Origin: JAKZSU01 sp047517485
GTDB lineage: Bacteria; Pseudomonadota; Alphaproteobacteria; UBA7887
Assembly (NCBI GenBank): GCA_047517485.1
Contig: JAKZSU010000136.1
Coordinates: 1 to 32,813, forward strand
Direction: 5' to 3'
Length of the DNA: 32,813 bases
The position numbers and the translations under genes were made by a program. Below the pieces are notes generated by a model, which was given only the letters and a program-made list of their open reading frames with translations, made no database searches and had not been told where the DNA came from. The first letter of the stretch is position 1; the number at the start of each line of letters is the position of its first letter. This document shows, piece by piece, positions 26,429 to 32,813 of this stretch.

Positions 26429-27157
26429 ATGACCGGTGACCATATCGTTCAGTCGTACGACGAAGATCTGCGTCATCTGACCAATCTGGTGCTGCAGATG
26501 GGCGGCTTGGTCGAGACCCAGGTCGCGGCGGCGACCAAGGCGATGACCGATCGCGAAAGCGATGTGGCGCGCAAGATCATCGCCGCCGACGCGGTGATCG
26601 ACGATCTCGAGGCCGAAGTCGAAAAACAGGTGATCAAGCTGCTGGCGTTGCGCCAACCGATGGCGATCGATTTGCGCGGCATTCTCGGCGCCTTGCGCGT
26701 CGCCGCCGAACTCGAGCGCATGGGGGACCTCGCGAAAAACATCGCCAAACGCTCGATCGCGCTGGCGCAAACCCGCGAGATCGAAACCGTGTGGGCGATC
26801 CCCAGCATGGCGACCATGGTCATGTCGATGATCAAGCAAGTGCTCGACGCCTATGTCGAGAACGATTTGGCCAAGGCCGCGCATGTGTGGAACATCGACC
26901 ACGAAGTCGACGAGGCCTACAACGGGCTGTTCCGTCAATTGCTGACCTACATGATGGAGGATCCGCGCAACATCACCGCCTGCACTCACCTGCTGTTCGC
27001 GGCAAAAAACCTCGAACGTATCGCCGATCACGCAACCAACGTGGCGGAGATCATCACCTTCCGCCAGACCGGCGAGAGGCTCCCCGGCGACCGGCCCAAG
27101 GCCGACACCACGGCGATGTTCGCCGGCCAGGTCGAGCCCGGCGGCGGCGCGTCGTGA
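26429..27157 (+). CDS. phoU: Phosphate signalling regulator PhoU
   Basis: A 242-residue all-helical cytoplasmic protein made of two PhoU repeats (about 20-110 and 125-210), each with the metal-binding type motif: LRVAAELERMGDLAKNIAKR near 90-109 and LLFAAKNLERIADHATNVAE near 189-208. It links Pst transport activity to PhoR so that the kinase is held off when phosphate is plentiful. Start is ATG 26429 with a modest AGG-type site. Its stop overlaps the phoB start (GTGA at 27154-27157). Confidence 0.96.
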   Translation: MTGDHIVQSYDEDLRHLTNLVLQMGGLVETQVAAATKAMTDRESDVARKIIAADAVIDDLEAEVEKQVIKLLALRQPMAIDLRGILGALRVAAELERMGDLAKNIAKRSIALAQTREIETVWAIPSMATMVMSMIKQVLDAYVENDLAKAAHVWNIDHEVDEAYNGLFRQLLTYMMEDPRNITACTHLLFAAKNLERIADHATNVAEIITFRQTGERLPGDRPKADTTAMFAGQVEPGGGAS

Positions 27158-27873
27158 TCCCGCAAGCGTGCGTCTTATTGGTCGAGGACGAACAGGCGAT
27201 TTCGTCGGTGGTGCGCTACAATTTGGAGAGCGAGGGCTTCCGCGTGCTCGAAGCGAGCGATGGCGACGAGGCGTTGGCGATGGTGCGCGACGAACGGCCC
27301 GACCTGGTGGTCCTCGATTGGATGTTGCCGTCGATCTCGGGTCTCGAGGTCTGCCGCAGCATTCGCCGCACCAAGGATTTCAAACAGCTGCCGATCATCA
27401 TGCTGACCGCGCGGGCGGAAGAGGAAGATCGTATTCGCGGTCTCGACAGCGGCGCCGACGACTACGTGACCAAGCCGATTTCACCCTCGGAGCTGGTCGC
27501 GCGGGTGCGCGCCCTGTTGCGGCGTTCGCGCCCGGCGCTGTCGGAAAGCCGGCTCGCCTACGCCGATGTGGAAATGGAACTCGACACCGTCCGGGTCCGC
27601 CGCGCCGGCCGGCAAATCCATCTCGGGCCCACCGAATTTCGCCTGTTGCGTCATTTTCTCGAGCACCCGACCCGGGTGTACTCGCGCGAGCAACTGCTCG
27701 ATTCGGTGTGGGGACGCGATATCTATATCGAGCCGCGCACCGTCGACGTTCACATCCGCCGCTTGCGCAAGGCGCTCAACGGCCCCGGCGAGCCGGACCT
27801 GATCCGCACCGTGCGCTCCGCTGGTTACGCGTTGGAATCCGCCACTATCTCCGACGGGGATGTCACTTCGTAA
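27154..27873 (+). CDS. phoB: Phosphate regulon response regulator PhoB
   Basis: A 239-residue OmpR/PhoB-type regulator. The receiver domain has the acidic pair in VEDE (residues 10-13), the phosphorylated Asp55 in VLDWMLP, and the conserved Lys in YVTKPIS. The C-terminal winged helix (about 135-228) contains LGPTEFRLLRHFLEHP, RTVDVHIRRLRKAL and the ending IRTVRSAGYALE. The start is GTG 27154 overlapping the phoU stop; the frame is open further upstream but only as a shadow of phoU. Ten extra residues after the normal end run into the 3' end of ald on the other strand. It should bind the Pho box at 21804-21821. Confidence 0.95.
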   Translation: MIPQACVLLVEDEQAISSVVRYNLESEGFRVLEASDGDEALAMVRDERPDLVVLDWMLPSISGLEVCRSIRRTKDFKQLPIIMLTARAEEEDRIRGLDSGADDYVTKPISPSELVARVRALLRRSRPALSESRLAYADVEMELDTVRVRRAGRQIHLGPTEFRLLRHFLEHPTRVYSREQLLDSVWGRDIYIEPRTVDVHIRRLRKALNGPGEPDLIRTVRSAGYALESATISDGDVTS

Positions 27874-28952
27874 CCGAGATCGGCGGCGACCGCGGCGTGG
27901 GTGACGGTGCCGGCGTGCACGTTGAGGCCAGCGGCGAACCCATCGTCGGCGGCGAGCGCGCCGCGCCAGCCCTGATCCGCCAGCGCGAGAACATAGGGTA
28001 GCGTCGCATTGTTGAGCGCGAAGGTCGAGGTGCGCGCGACCGCGCCCGGCATGTTGGTGACGCAGTAGTGCACCACTTCGTCGACGATGTAGGTGGGCTC
28101 GGTATGAGTGGTCGGGCGCGAGGTCTCGGACACCCCGCCCTGGTCGATCGCGACATCGACGATCACCGCGCCGCGGCGCATGTCGCGCACCATCGCGCGG
28201 TTGATCAAGTCCGGCGCCTCGGCGCCGGGCACCAGCACCGCGCCGACCACTAGATCGGCGGCCTCGACATAGCGCTCGATCGAGTCGACGGTGGCGAAAA
28301 TGGTGTTCAGCATCGGGCCGAACTGCATGTCGAGCTCGGCGAGGCGACGCACCGAGGTGTCGAGCACGGTAACCCGCGCCTCCATCCCCATCGCCATCCG
28401 CGCCGCATTGGTGCCGACCACCCCACCGCCGATGATCACCACGTCCGCCGCCGAGACCCCGGGCACCCCGCCGAGCAGCACGCCGCGGCCGCCTTGCGCT
28501 TTCTCCAGGCAATAGGCGCCGGCCTGGATCGACATCCTTCCCGCGACCTCGCTCATCGGCGCCAACAGCGGCAGCCGCCCGGCGGCATCGGTCACCGTCT
28601 CGTAGCCGATCGCGGTGACCCCGCTGGCGACCAGATCGGCGGTCTGTTCGGCGTCCGCCGCGAGATGAAGATAGGTGAACAACACCTGGTCGGGCCGGAG
28701 CAGCGCGCGCTCGCTGGCTTGCGGCTCCTTGACCTTGACCACCAGTTCGGCGCGCGCGAAGACCTCGGCTGCGCTGTCCACCACCTCGGCGCCGGCACCG
28801 CGATAATCGTCATCGTCGAGCCCGATCGCGTGCCCCGCGTTGTGCTCGACCACCACCTGGTGGCCATGATGCACCAACTCGCGCACGCTCGCGGTGACCA
28901 AGCCGACGCGATATTCCTGGTCCTTGATCTCCTTCGGAACGCCGATCAGCAT
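27825..28952 (-). CDS. ald: Alanine dehydrogenase
   Basis: A 375-residue NAD-dependent enzyme interconverting alanine and pyruvate plus ammonia. By position it keeps the residues known from the family: Arg15 and Lys75 (pyruvate binding), His96 and Asp270 (catalysis, in HLAAD and VAIDQGG), and a Rossmann motif GGGVVGTNAA at 175-184. Start is ATG 28952. The last 49 bases overlap the 3' end of phoB on the opposite strand, an unusual tail-to-tail overlap. It lies 36 bases behind the AmpG-like permease on the same strand and could be co-transcribed with it. Confidence 0.95.
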   Translation of the reverse strand: MLIGVPKEIKDQEYRVGLVTASVRELVHHGHQVVVEHNAGHAIGLDDDDYRGAGAEVVDSAAEVFARAELVVKVKEPQASERALLRPDQVLFTYLHLAADAEQTADLVASGVTAIGYETVTDAAGRLPLLAPMSEVAGRMSIQAGAYCLEKAQGGRGVLLGGVPGVSAADVVIIGGGVVGTNAARMAMGMEARVTVLDTSVRRLAELDMQFGPMLNTIFATVDSIERYVEAADLVVGAVLVPGAEAPDLINRAMVRDMRRGAVIVDVAIDQGGVSETSRPTTHTEPTYIVDEVVHYCVTNMPGAVARTSTFALNNATLPYVLALADQGWRGALAADDGFAAGLNVHAGTVTHAAVAADLGYEVTSPSEIVADSNA

Positions 28953-28988
28953 CGGGTTATCTCCATTTTCCCTTAAGCGCTATGCACG

Positions 28989-30365
28989 CTAAGCCGCGTC
29001 GTTAGCAGCTAGACGGCGCTCGCGGCGCATCAAGTACATCACCAACAGGACCGCTGGAATTCCGGCGATCGCGGTAAAAACGAAGAAGTCGAAATACCCG
29101 GTCGCATCAACCACAATCCCAGAAAATCCAGCGAACAGCTTACCCGGCAAAGTCATCAATGATGTGAACAGGGCGTATTGCGTCGCAGTGTACGCAGTGC
29201 TGGTAAGACTGGAGAGATAGGCAATGAACGCGGTGCCAGAGAGCCCAACGCTCAAATTGTCAGCACTGATAGTCACGTAAAGCATCCACGTTTCGGGTCC
29301 AATAACGTCGAGCCCGGCAAACAAGAGGTTTGTCAGTGGCAGCAAAATTGAGCCTAAAAGCAGCGGTTTGAATATCCCGAATCGGGCGACAAGGACGCCA
29401 CCCACAAACGCTCCGACGATGGTGGCCACGGTACCGTAGAGTTTAACGATCGTCCCGATTTGCAGGAACGTGAAGCCGGTATCTATGTAGAACGGATTTG
29501 CCATCGCCCCCATCAGCACGTCGCTGACACGAAACAGGCCGATGAAGGCGAGAATGGTGAGCGCGATCATGCCATTGCGCGAAAAGAAATCGACGAACGG
29601 GCAGACTATCGCGCCGACGACCCAGGCCCCCGCGTCACGAGCCCAGATCGGCAAGTGTCCGTTCCGCTCGATAAACTGGATAACGCGTTCCTCGCGCTCG
29701 GCAACGGCGGCTGAATGTTTCGGTTCCGGTTCGCGGATAAACAAGACAGTGGTTAATCCGATCACGGTGAGAACGGCCATCATGGCGTAGATCAGTGACC
29801 AATCCATGTATTCGCGCATGCCTATGGCGGCGCCACCCGTGATGGCGATCGCTATGCGATAGCCGGTCTGATAAGTGGCGGCCATCCCGCCTTGCAGCAA
29901 TTTCTCGGCCGCTTCTATTCGATAGGCGTCCACCACAATATCCTGGGTGGCCGACGAAAAAGCCACAAGCAGAGCGAACATCGCCATGCGAACGAGGTCT
30001 TCGGAGGGATCGGTACTTGCCATTCCGAGTAAGCCTGCCGCTACGCCGAGAATGCCGATTAACATCCAACTTCGCCGCCGCCCAAATAGGCGCGTTAGCA
30101 CCGGAACTGGTGTCCGATCGATCACCGGGGCCCAGAAAAATTTGAGTGAATAGGTCAAACCGATGAAGCTGAAAAAGCCGATGGTGGTGAGGCTGACATC
30201 CACGTCGCGCAGCCAGGCCGAAAGAGTCGAGAAGACCAGCAAGAACGGGAGCCCGGCGGAAAAGCCGAGGAATGCCATGCCGATTACCCGCTTGTGCAGG
30301 TAGATCGCCAGTGCGTCGCGCCAGCGGTCTCGGGTTCCGTGGGGCCGCGCCGCTACCGGATCCAT
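28989..30365 (-). CDS. AmpG-like MFS transporter (muropeptide permease family)
   Basis: A 458-residue major facilitator permease with about 12-14 helices. The start chosen is ATG 30365 (MDPVAARPHG); an upstream ATG at 30494 would add 43 basic, unconserved residues. AmpG-family stretches are visible: AGLPFLLVFSTLSAWLRD, FSFIGLTYSLKFFWAPVID and FSSATQDIVVDAYRIE. AmpG imports anhydro-muropeptides released from the wall for recycling; related family members carry other solutes, so the substrate is likely but not certain. Base composition is clearly less GC-rich than in the flanking genes, with more AAA, ATT and TTT codons in the track of the gene, which suggests a more recent arrival. Confidence 0.85.
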   Translation of the reverse strand: MDPVAARPHGTRDRWRDALAIYLHKRVIGMAFLGFSAGLPFLLVFSTLSAWLRDVDVSLTTIGFFSFIGLTYSLKFFWAPVIDRTPVPVLTRLFGRRRSWMLIGILGVAAGLLGMASTDPSEDLVRMAMFALLVAFSSATQDIVVDAYRIEAAEKLLQGGMAATYQTGYRIAIAITGGAAIGMREYMDWSLIYAMMAVLTVIGLTTVLFIREPEPKHSAAVAEREERVIQFIERNGHLPIWARDAGAWVVGAIVCPFVDFFSRNGMIALTILAFIGLFRVSDVLMGAMANPFYIDTGFTFLQIGTIVKLYGTVATIVGAFVGGVLVARFGIFKPLLLGSILLPLTNLLFAGLDVIGPETWMLYVTISADNLSVGLSGTAFIAYLSSLTSTAYTATQYALFTSLMTLPGKLFAGFSGIVVDATGYFDFFVFTAIAGIPAVLLVMYLMRRERRLAANDAA

Positions 30366-30541
30366 GCGTCCACCAAACGCGGCATTGCGATTTTGCGCGG
30401 ATCGCGGTACATCGCCGTGGCTTCGTGCCACGCTCTGTCGATTTCCGGGGCGGCGGCCGATTTTGACATCTTCACCGGGACGGTTTCGTATCACGCGACC
30501 CTGGTCTTAACACCTACGCCCGCACCGCGAAACGGTTGATT

Positions 30542-30584
30542 GCGCACCGGCCATTTTGGCCGCGCGCGCGGCCGCGCGGTGCGC
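30542..30584 (+). promoter_or_regulatory. Strong hairpin in the leader of the TRAP receptor gene
   Basis: GCGCACCG (30542-30549) pairs with CGGTGCGC (30577-30584), and the 27-base interior contains further pairing (GGCC blocks and an alternating CG run), giving a very stable stem 26 bases before the dctP start codon. No T-run follows, and the AATTTGGAGG ribosome site starts just after it. It could be a regulatory mRNA structure or an operator palindrome; it is not a standard terminator. Confidence 0.4.
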
Positions 30585-30610
30585 CACGGTAAATTTGGAG
30601 GACGACAATT

Positions 30611-31693
30611 ATGCGTAACGTAATGCTGTTGGTGGTGGGGCTGATCGCCGGCCTGGCGATCGGTTATTTCACCATGCAGAACGGTGGGCGGGTCGATGTC
30701 GCCGAGACCGACGCCGAACCGGTCAGCAAACCGGTACGCTGGAAGATGGGCAGCGCCTTTCCCGGCGCGCTGGTCCAGCTCGGCACCTTGGGAACGACGC
30801 TGTCGAGCACGGTGAACAAGATCTCCGACGGCAATGTCGAGCTCAAGTTCTACGAACCCGGCGCGCTGGTGCCGGCGCTCGAGCTGTTCGACGCGGTGTC
30901 GACCGGCGCGGTCGATGCCGGCTGGTCGACCCCAGGCTATTGGGCGGGCAAGGTGCCGGCGCTGCAATTCTTTACCGCCGTCCCGTTCGGCCCCGCTGTG
31001 GGCGAATATATGGCCTGGTTCTACTACGGCGGCGGCCAGGAACTCTATGACGAGCTCTATAGCCGGCACAATATCAAGGGCATGCTGTGCGGCATCATCG
31101 CGCCCGAGGCCTCGGGCTGGTTTCGCAAGGAAATCAACAGCATCGACGACCTCAAGGGTCTGAAAATGCGGTTCTTCGGGCTCGGCGCCAAGGTGATGGA
31201 GAAAATCGGCGTCTCGACCCAGCTGATCGCCGGCGGCGACATCTTTCCGGCGCTCGAGCTCGGCACCATCGACGCCACCGAATTCTCGATGCCGGCGATC
31301 GATCTCGAACTCGGCTTCTATCAGGTCGCCAAGCACTACTACATGCCGGGCTGGCATCAGCAGTCGACCTATCTCGAGTTGATGATGAACCTCGACCGCT
31401 GGAACAGCCTGAACAGCACCCAGCAGGCGCAGATCGGCGCCGCGGGTGGGGAGAATTTCCGCATCGCCATCGCCGAGGGCGAGGCGATCCAGTTCGGCGC
31501 GATCGCGGAGCTGAAGAGCAAGGGGGTCACGGTGCATCGCTGGTCGGACGAGATGCTCGGCGAATTCAGCGACGCCTGGGACGCGGTGGTCGCCGAGGAA
31601 GCCGCCGCCGATCCCGATTTCGCCAAGGTGTGGAACTCGATGCAGGAATTCCGCGCCAACTACGCGGTGTGGAAAGAGTTGGGATATTTGTAG
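30611..31693 (+). CDS. TRAP transporter substrate-binding protein (DctP family)
   Basis: A 360-residue periplasmic receptor of the DctP family, which delivers organic acids to a DctQM-type sodium-driven permease. The N-terminal helix (MLLVVGLIAGLAIGYF) has no clear cleavage site, so the protein may stay membrane-tethered. Family features are WKMGSAFPG at the start of the domain, GALVPALELFDAVSTGAVDAG, and LKGLKMRFFGLGAKVMEKIG with the conserved Arg that binds the carboxylate. Stretches such as YYMPGWHQQS recall alpha-keto-acid receptors like TakP; the substrate is therefore a guess. Start is ATG 30611 behind GGAGG. No permease genes follow: the next 260 bases are non-coding and of different composition. 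Confidence 0.88.
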   Translation: MRNVMLLVVGLIAGLAIGYFTMQNGGRVDVAETDAEPVSKPVRWKMGSAFPGALVQLGTLGTTLSSTVNKISDGNVELKFYEPGALVPALELFDAVSTGAVDAGWSTPGYWAGKVPALQFFTAVPFGPAVGEYMAWFYYGGGQELYDELYSRHNIKGMLCGIIAPEASGWFRKEINSIDDLKGLKMRFFGLGAKVMEKIGVSTQLIAGGDIFPALELGTIDATEFSMPAIDLELGFYQVAKHYYMPGWHQQSTYLELMMNLDRWNSLNSTQQAQIGAAGGENFRIAIAEGEAIQFGAIAELKSKGVTVHRWSDEMLGEFSDAWDAVVAEEAAADPDFAKVWNSMQEFRANYAVWKELGYL

Positions 31694-31954
31694 TTTTAAA
31701 AGGAGCTTATATACTTGACGCCGTAGTCGGCCAGCCAATTTCATCCGCAAGTGACTCAAATTAAATAGATTTTGTGGGTTGCTGTATGGAAACATACCCT
31801 ATATCGTATGTGAGCGAGCCCTGGAGAGTGGCTAGCTCATCCAGGGCTCTCAACCGCGCATAAGGTTTAGCAGCGACGCGCGGGGTACAGCCACCTTAGG
31901 CTATTCCCGTCTCTAACTGCAAGACTTCTGCGCACAGCAGAAGGAAATACAATT
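31694..31954. other. Non-coding stretch with orphan ribosome site and hairpin
   Basis: Just after dctP, AAAAGGAG (31698-31705) looks like a ribosome-binding site, but no start codon with an open frame follows. The composition drops to near 50 percent GC from here. A 9-bp perfect stem, GAGCCCTGG with CCAGGGCTC (31816-31849), encloses a 16-base loop that can itself pair; no T-run follows. The stretch ends in the AAGGAAATACAATT leader of the HNH gene. No gene or known RNA was recognised. Confidence 0.5.
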
Positions 31955-32179
31955 ATGGCTTTTTCGCAGGATACAAAAGATGCCGCTTGGCGGCGAGCAG
32001 GCGGGAAATGCGAGTGTACGCGAACAACATGTAGGCACACTGGCCGCTGCAATGCTAAGTTAGACAAGTGGCATGCCCACCATAAGACGGCTGTTTCGTC
32101 GAGCGGGAGTGATGCCTTGTCGAATTGCGAGGCGCTTTGCGTGCCCTGCCATCAGAACACGGGGACTTACGGCGGATAG
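31955..32179 (+). CDS. Small HNH endonuclease-like protein
   Basis: A 74-residue protein starting at ATG 31955 behind AAGGAA. The HNH core is visible: metal-site cysteines at 19 and 21 (GGKCEC), WHAHHKTAV with His42-His43, Asn57 in LSNCEALC, and the knuckle CVPCHQNT with Cys62, Cys65 and His66. Stand-alone HNH proteins of this size are common in phages, mobile DNA and bacterial accessory regions; the cellular role of this one is unknown. Its 3' 125 bases overlap the convergent hypothetical gene on the other strand. Confidence 0.8.
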   Translation: MAFSQDTKDAAWRRAGGKCECTRTTCRHTGRCNAKLDKWHAHHKTAVSSSGSDALSNCEALCVPCHQNTGTYGG

Positions 32180-32525
32180 CCTTACGTAGAGCGGCGGCAA
32201 TGGCCGGGATGGTGGACGGGGATCGAATCTGGATTTTGCCCATCGGATCGCTGCCGTTGAATACTTCCACCGTCACTGCCGTGTCGGCATCTATTTTCGC
32301 TAGCGCTGGAGATACCACTTCAAAAGCAAAACGGCTGATCGTTTGCCAATCCTCAAAAATAAAGAAGACGTAGGCCGGGGATTCCCTCTCTCGGGAATTC
32401 CCGGCTGACTCTCCCTGGCAACTTTCCAGGGTTTGTAGACCCCCCACCTCGCTCAATAGGGACACAATTTCTGCAATTCCCTCATCAACGGTGGTGTTGA
32501 CCTTTACCCATATTTGCTTATGCAT
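32055..32525 (-). CDS. Hypothetical protein, possibly with a read-through C-terminus
   Basis: A 156-residue soluble protein starting at ATG 32525 with GAGAG close upstream. The first 115 residues look natural (WVKVNTTVDEGIAEIVSLL, GLQTLESCQG, YVFFIFEDW, then a helical end ALRKAIRRK). From memory, similar short proteins of unknown function carry a VDEGI...L.SCQG pattern. The remaining 41 residues are Ser/Arg/His-rich and are simply antisense to the HNH gene, so the native stop has probably been lost at a junction near 32180. It diverges from the 38-codon remnant at 32560 across 34 bases. Function unknown. Confidence 0.6.
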   Translation of the reverse strand: MHKQIWVKVNTTVDEGIAEIVSLLSEVGGLQTLESCQGESAGNSRERESPAYVFFIFEDWQTISRFAFEVVSPALAKIDADTAVTVEVFNGSDPMGKIQIRSPSTIPAIAAALRKAIRRKSPCSDGRARKAPRNSTRHHSRSTKQPSYGGHATCLT

Positions 32526-32559
32526 ACGCTCTCGAATTCCCTAACAAATAGACACAATT

Positions 32560-32676
32560 ATGAGCGACAAGGTAACTTGGCTAATACACGAATTCAGCGT
32601 GCACGATCACGATGCCAATTGGAACGAAGTTGCTGGTCTATACATTTTCGCTGCTCTGGACTCAACCGCTGAATGA
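32560..32676 (+). pseudogene. Truncated GIY-YIG-like hypothetical gene, cut by an IS21-type element
   Basis: A 38-codon frame starting at ATG 32560 reads as a genuine protein start (MSDKVTWLIHEFSV, then VAGLYIFAALD). The GLYIF stretch recalls the GIY half of GIY-YIG nuclease-like proteins, where a YIGQ half should follow after some ten residues; here the frame ends instead. The TGA at 32674-32676 appears to be the first bases of the IS21-type element, so the insertion itself supplies the stop. Only the N-terminus survives in the window, and the family call rests on very few residues. Confidence 0.45.
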
Positions 32677-32680
32677 GAAC

Positions 32681-32702
32681 GGCGGTGACAAATTAGTCCA
32701 CG
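32681..32702 (+). repeat. IS21 terminal direct repeat, copy 1
   Basis: GGCGGTGACAAATTAGTCCA followed by CG. It matches copy 2 at 32728-32749 in about 14 of 22 positions, most clearly in the GGCGG start, the AAA core and the CCAC end. Likely a binding site for the IstA transposase. Confidence 0.5.
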
Positions 32703-32727
32703 GAAGCGGCGGGATTTCCCAGCCGCG

Positions 32728-32749
32728 GGCGGAGTAAAACTCAGCCACC
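32728..32749 (+). repeat. IS21 terminal direct repeat, copy 2
   Basis: GGCGGAGTAAAACTCAGCCA followed by CC, 47 bases after copy 1. The spacing and the partial identity fit the multiple transposase-binding repeats at IS21-family ends. Confidence 0.5.
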
Positions 32750-32787
32750 TGTAGCCTTCGATCTTTTTTGAGATGGAAGGCGGGAGG

Positions 32788-32813
32788 ATGTACACCGTGG
32801 ACCTATATCTGCG
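32788..32813 (+). CDS. istA: IS21-family transposase IstA, N-terminal fragment
   Basis: The last bases of the window hold a start codon behind GGGAGG and read MYTVDLYLR, which matches the common start of IstA proteins (MYTVDLY-type). Only the first eight or nine codons are visible. The call depends on this short match plus the terminal repeats just upstream. Confidence 0.6.

Larger units (their letters stand above)
32674..32813 (+). mobile_element. IS21-family insertion sequence, left end (runs off the window)
   Basis: The stretch begins with 5'-TGAGAACGG, fitting the TG termini of the IS21 family, and contains two related 22-base direct repeats (32681-32702 and 32728-32749) before an ORF start of istA type. 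IS21 ends characteristically carry such repeated transposase-binding sites. The exact first base is inferred from where the interrupted gene loses sense. The rest of the element lies beyond the window. Confidence 0.65.

Noticed and set aside
30366..30494. 43-residue N-terminal extension of the AmpG-like permease
   Set aside because: The added residues are basic and unlike any transporter start, and the internal ATG at 30365 gives a normal MFS N-terminus.

Overview
The window is GC-rich chromosomal DNA of an alphaproteobacterium, possibly a Rhodospirillales-type organism. That rests on gene content and order: murJ-glnD-mutS facing maeB, then phoR-pstSCAB-phoU-phoB, with the long PstC/PstA forms common in that class. 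The exact taxon cannot be read from this sequence.

Region 1 (1-3.7 kb) is a scarred mobile area. It holds the tail of an IS1595-like transposase, a bile-acid/sodium symporter-family gene cut off against that tail, a complete group II intron (RT/maturase ORF plus a textbook domain V), and a dienelactone-hydrolase-family lipoprotein. Region 2 (4.3-10.9 kb) is the most interesting part. Three translationally coupled genes (two of unknown family, then a membrane protein) are followed by a small outer-membrane beta-barrel candidate and a secreted caspase-family (C14) protein with an EF-hand loop and a C-terminal PEGA domain. The membrane protein appears to combine a cytoplasmic Lon-like (S16) peptidase domain with a Ser/Lys dyad, one membrane helix, FlgO/TolB-like segments and a DUF4384 domain. 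Together they look like an envelope-spanning, two-peptidase system that I do not recognise as described.

Region 3 (10.9-20.4 kb) is housekeeping: murJ (lipid II flippase), glnD (PII uridylyltransferase) and mutS (mismatch repair) on the minus strand, with maeB (malic enzyme with phosphotransacetylase-like tail) diverging. Region 4 (20.4-27.9 kb) is the phosphate regulon: phoR directly behind maeB, a Pho box, then pstS-pstC-pstA-pstB-phoU-phoB, many of them overlapping or nearly so. phoB converges on and overlaps ald (alanine dehydrogenase) by 49 bp. An AmpG-like permease of visibly lower GC precedes ald on the minus strand.

Region 5 (30.6-32.8 kb) starts with an orphan TRAP substrate-binding protein gene, whose ribosome-binding site for a next gene is left without a gene. 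It then enters lower-GC accessory DNA: a small HNH endonuclease, an overlapping convergent hypothetical gene, a 38-codon gene remnant and the left end of an IS21-family element that runs off the window.

No tRNA, rRNA or CRISPR array was seen.
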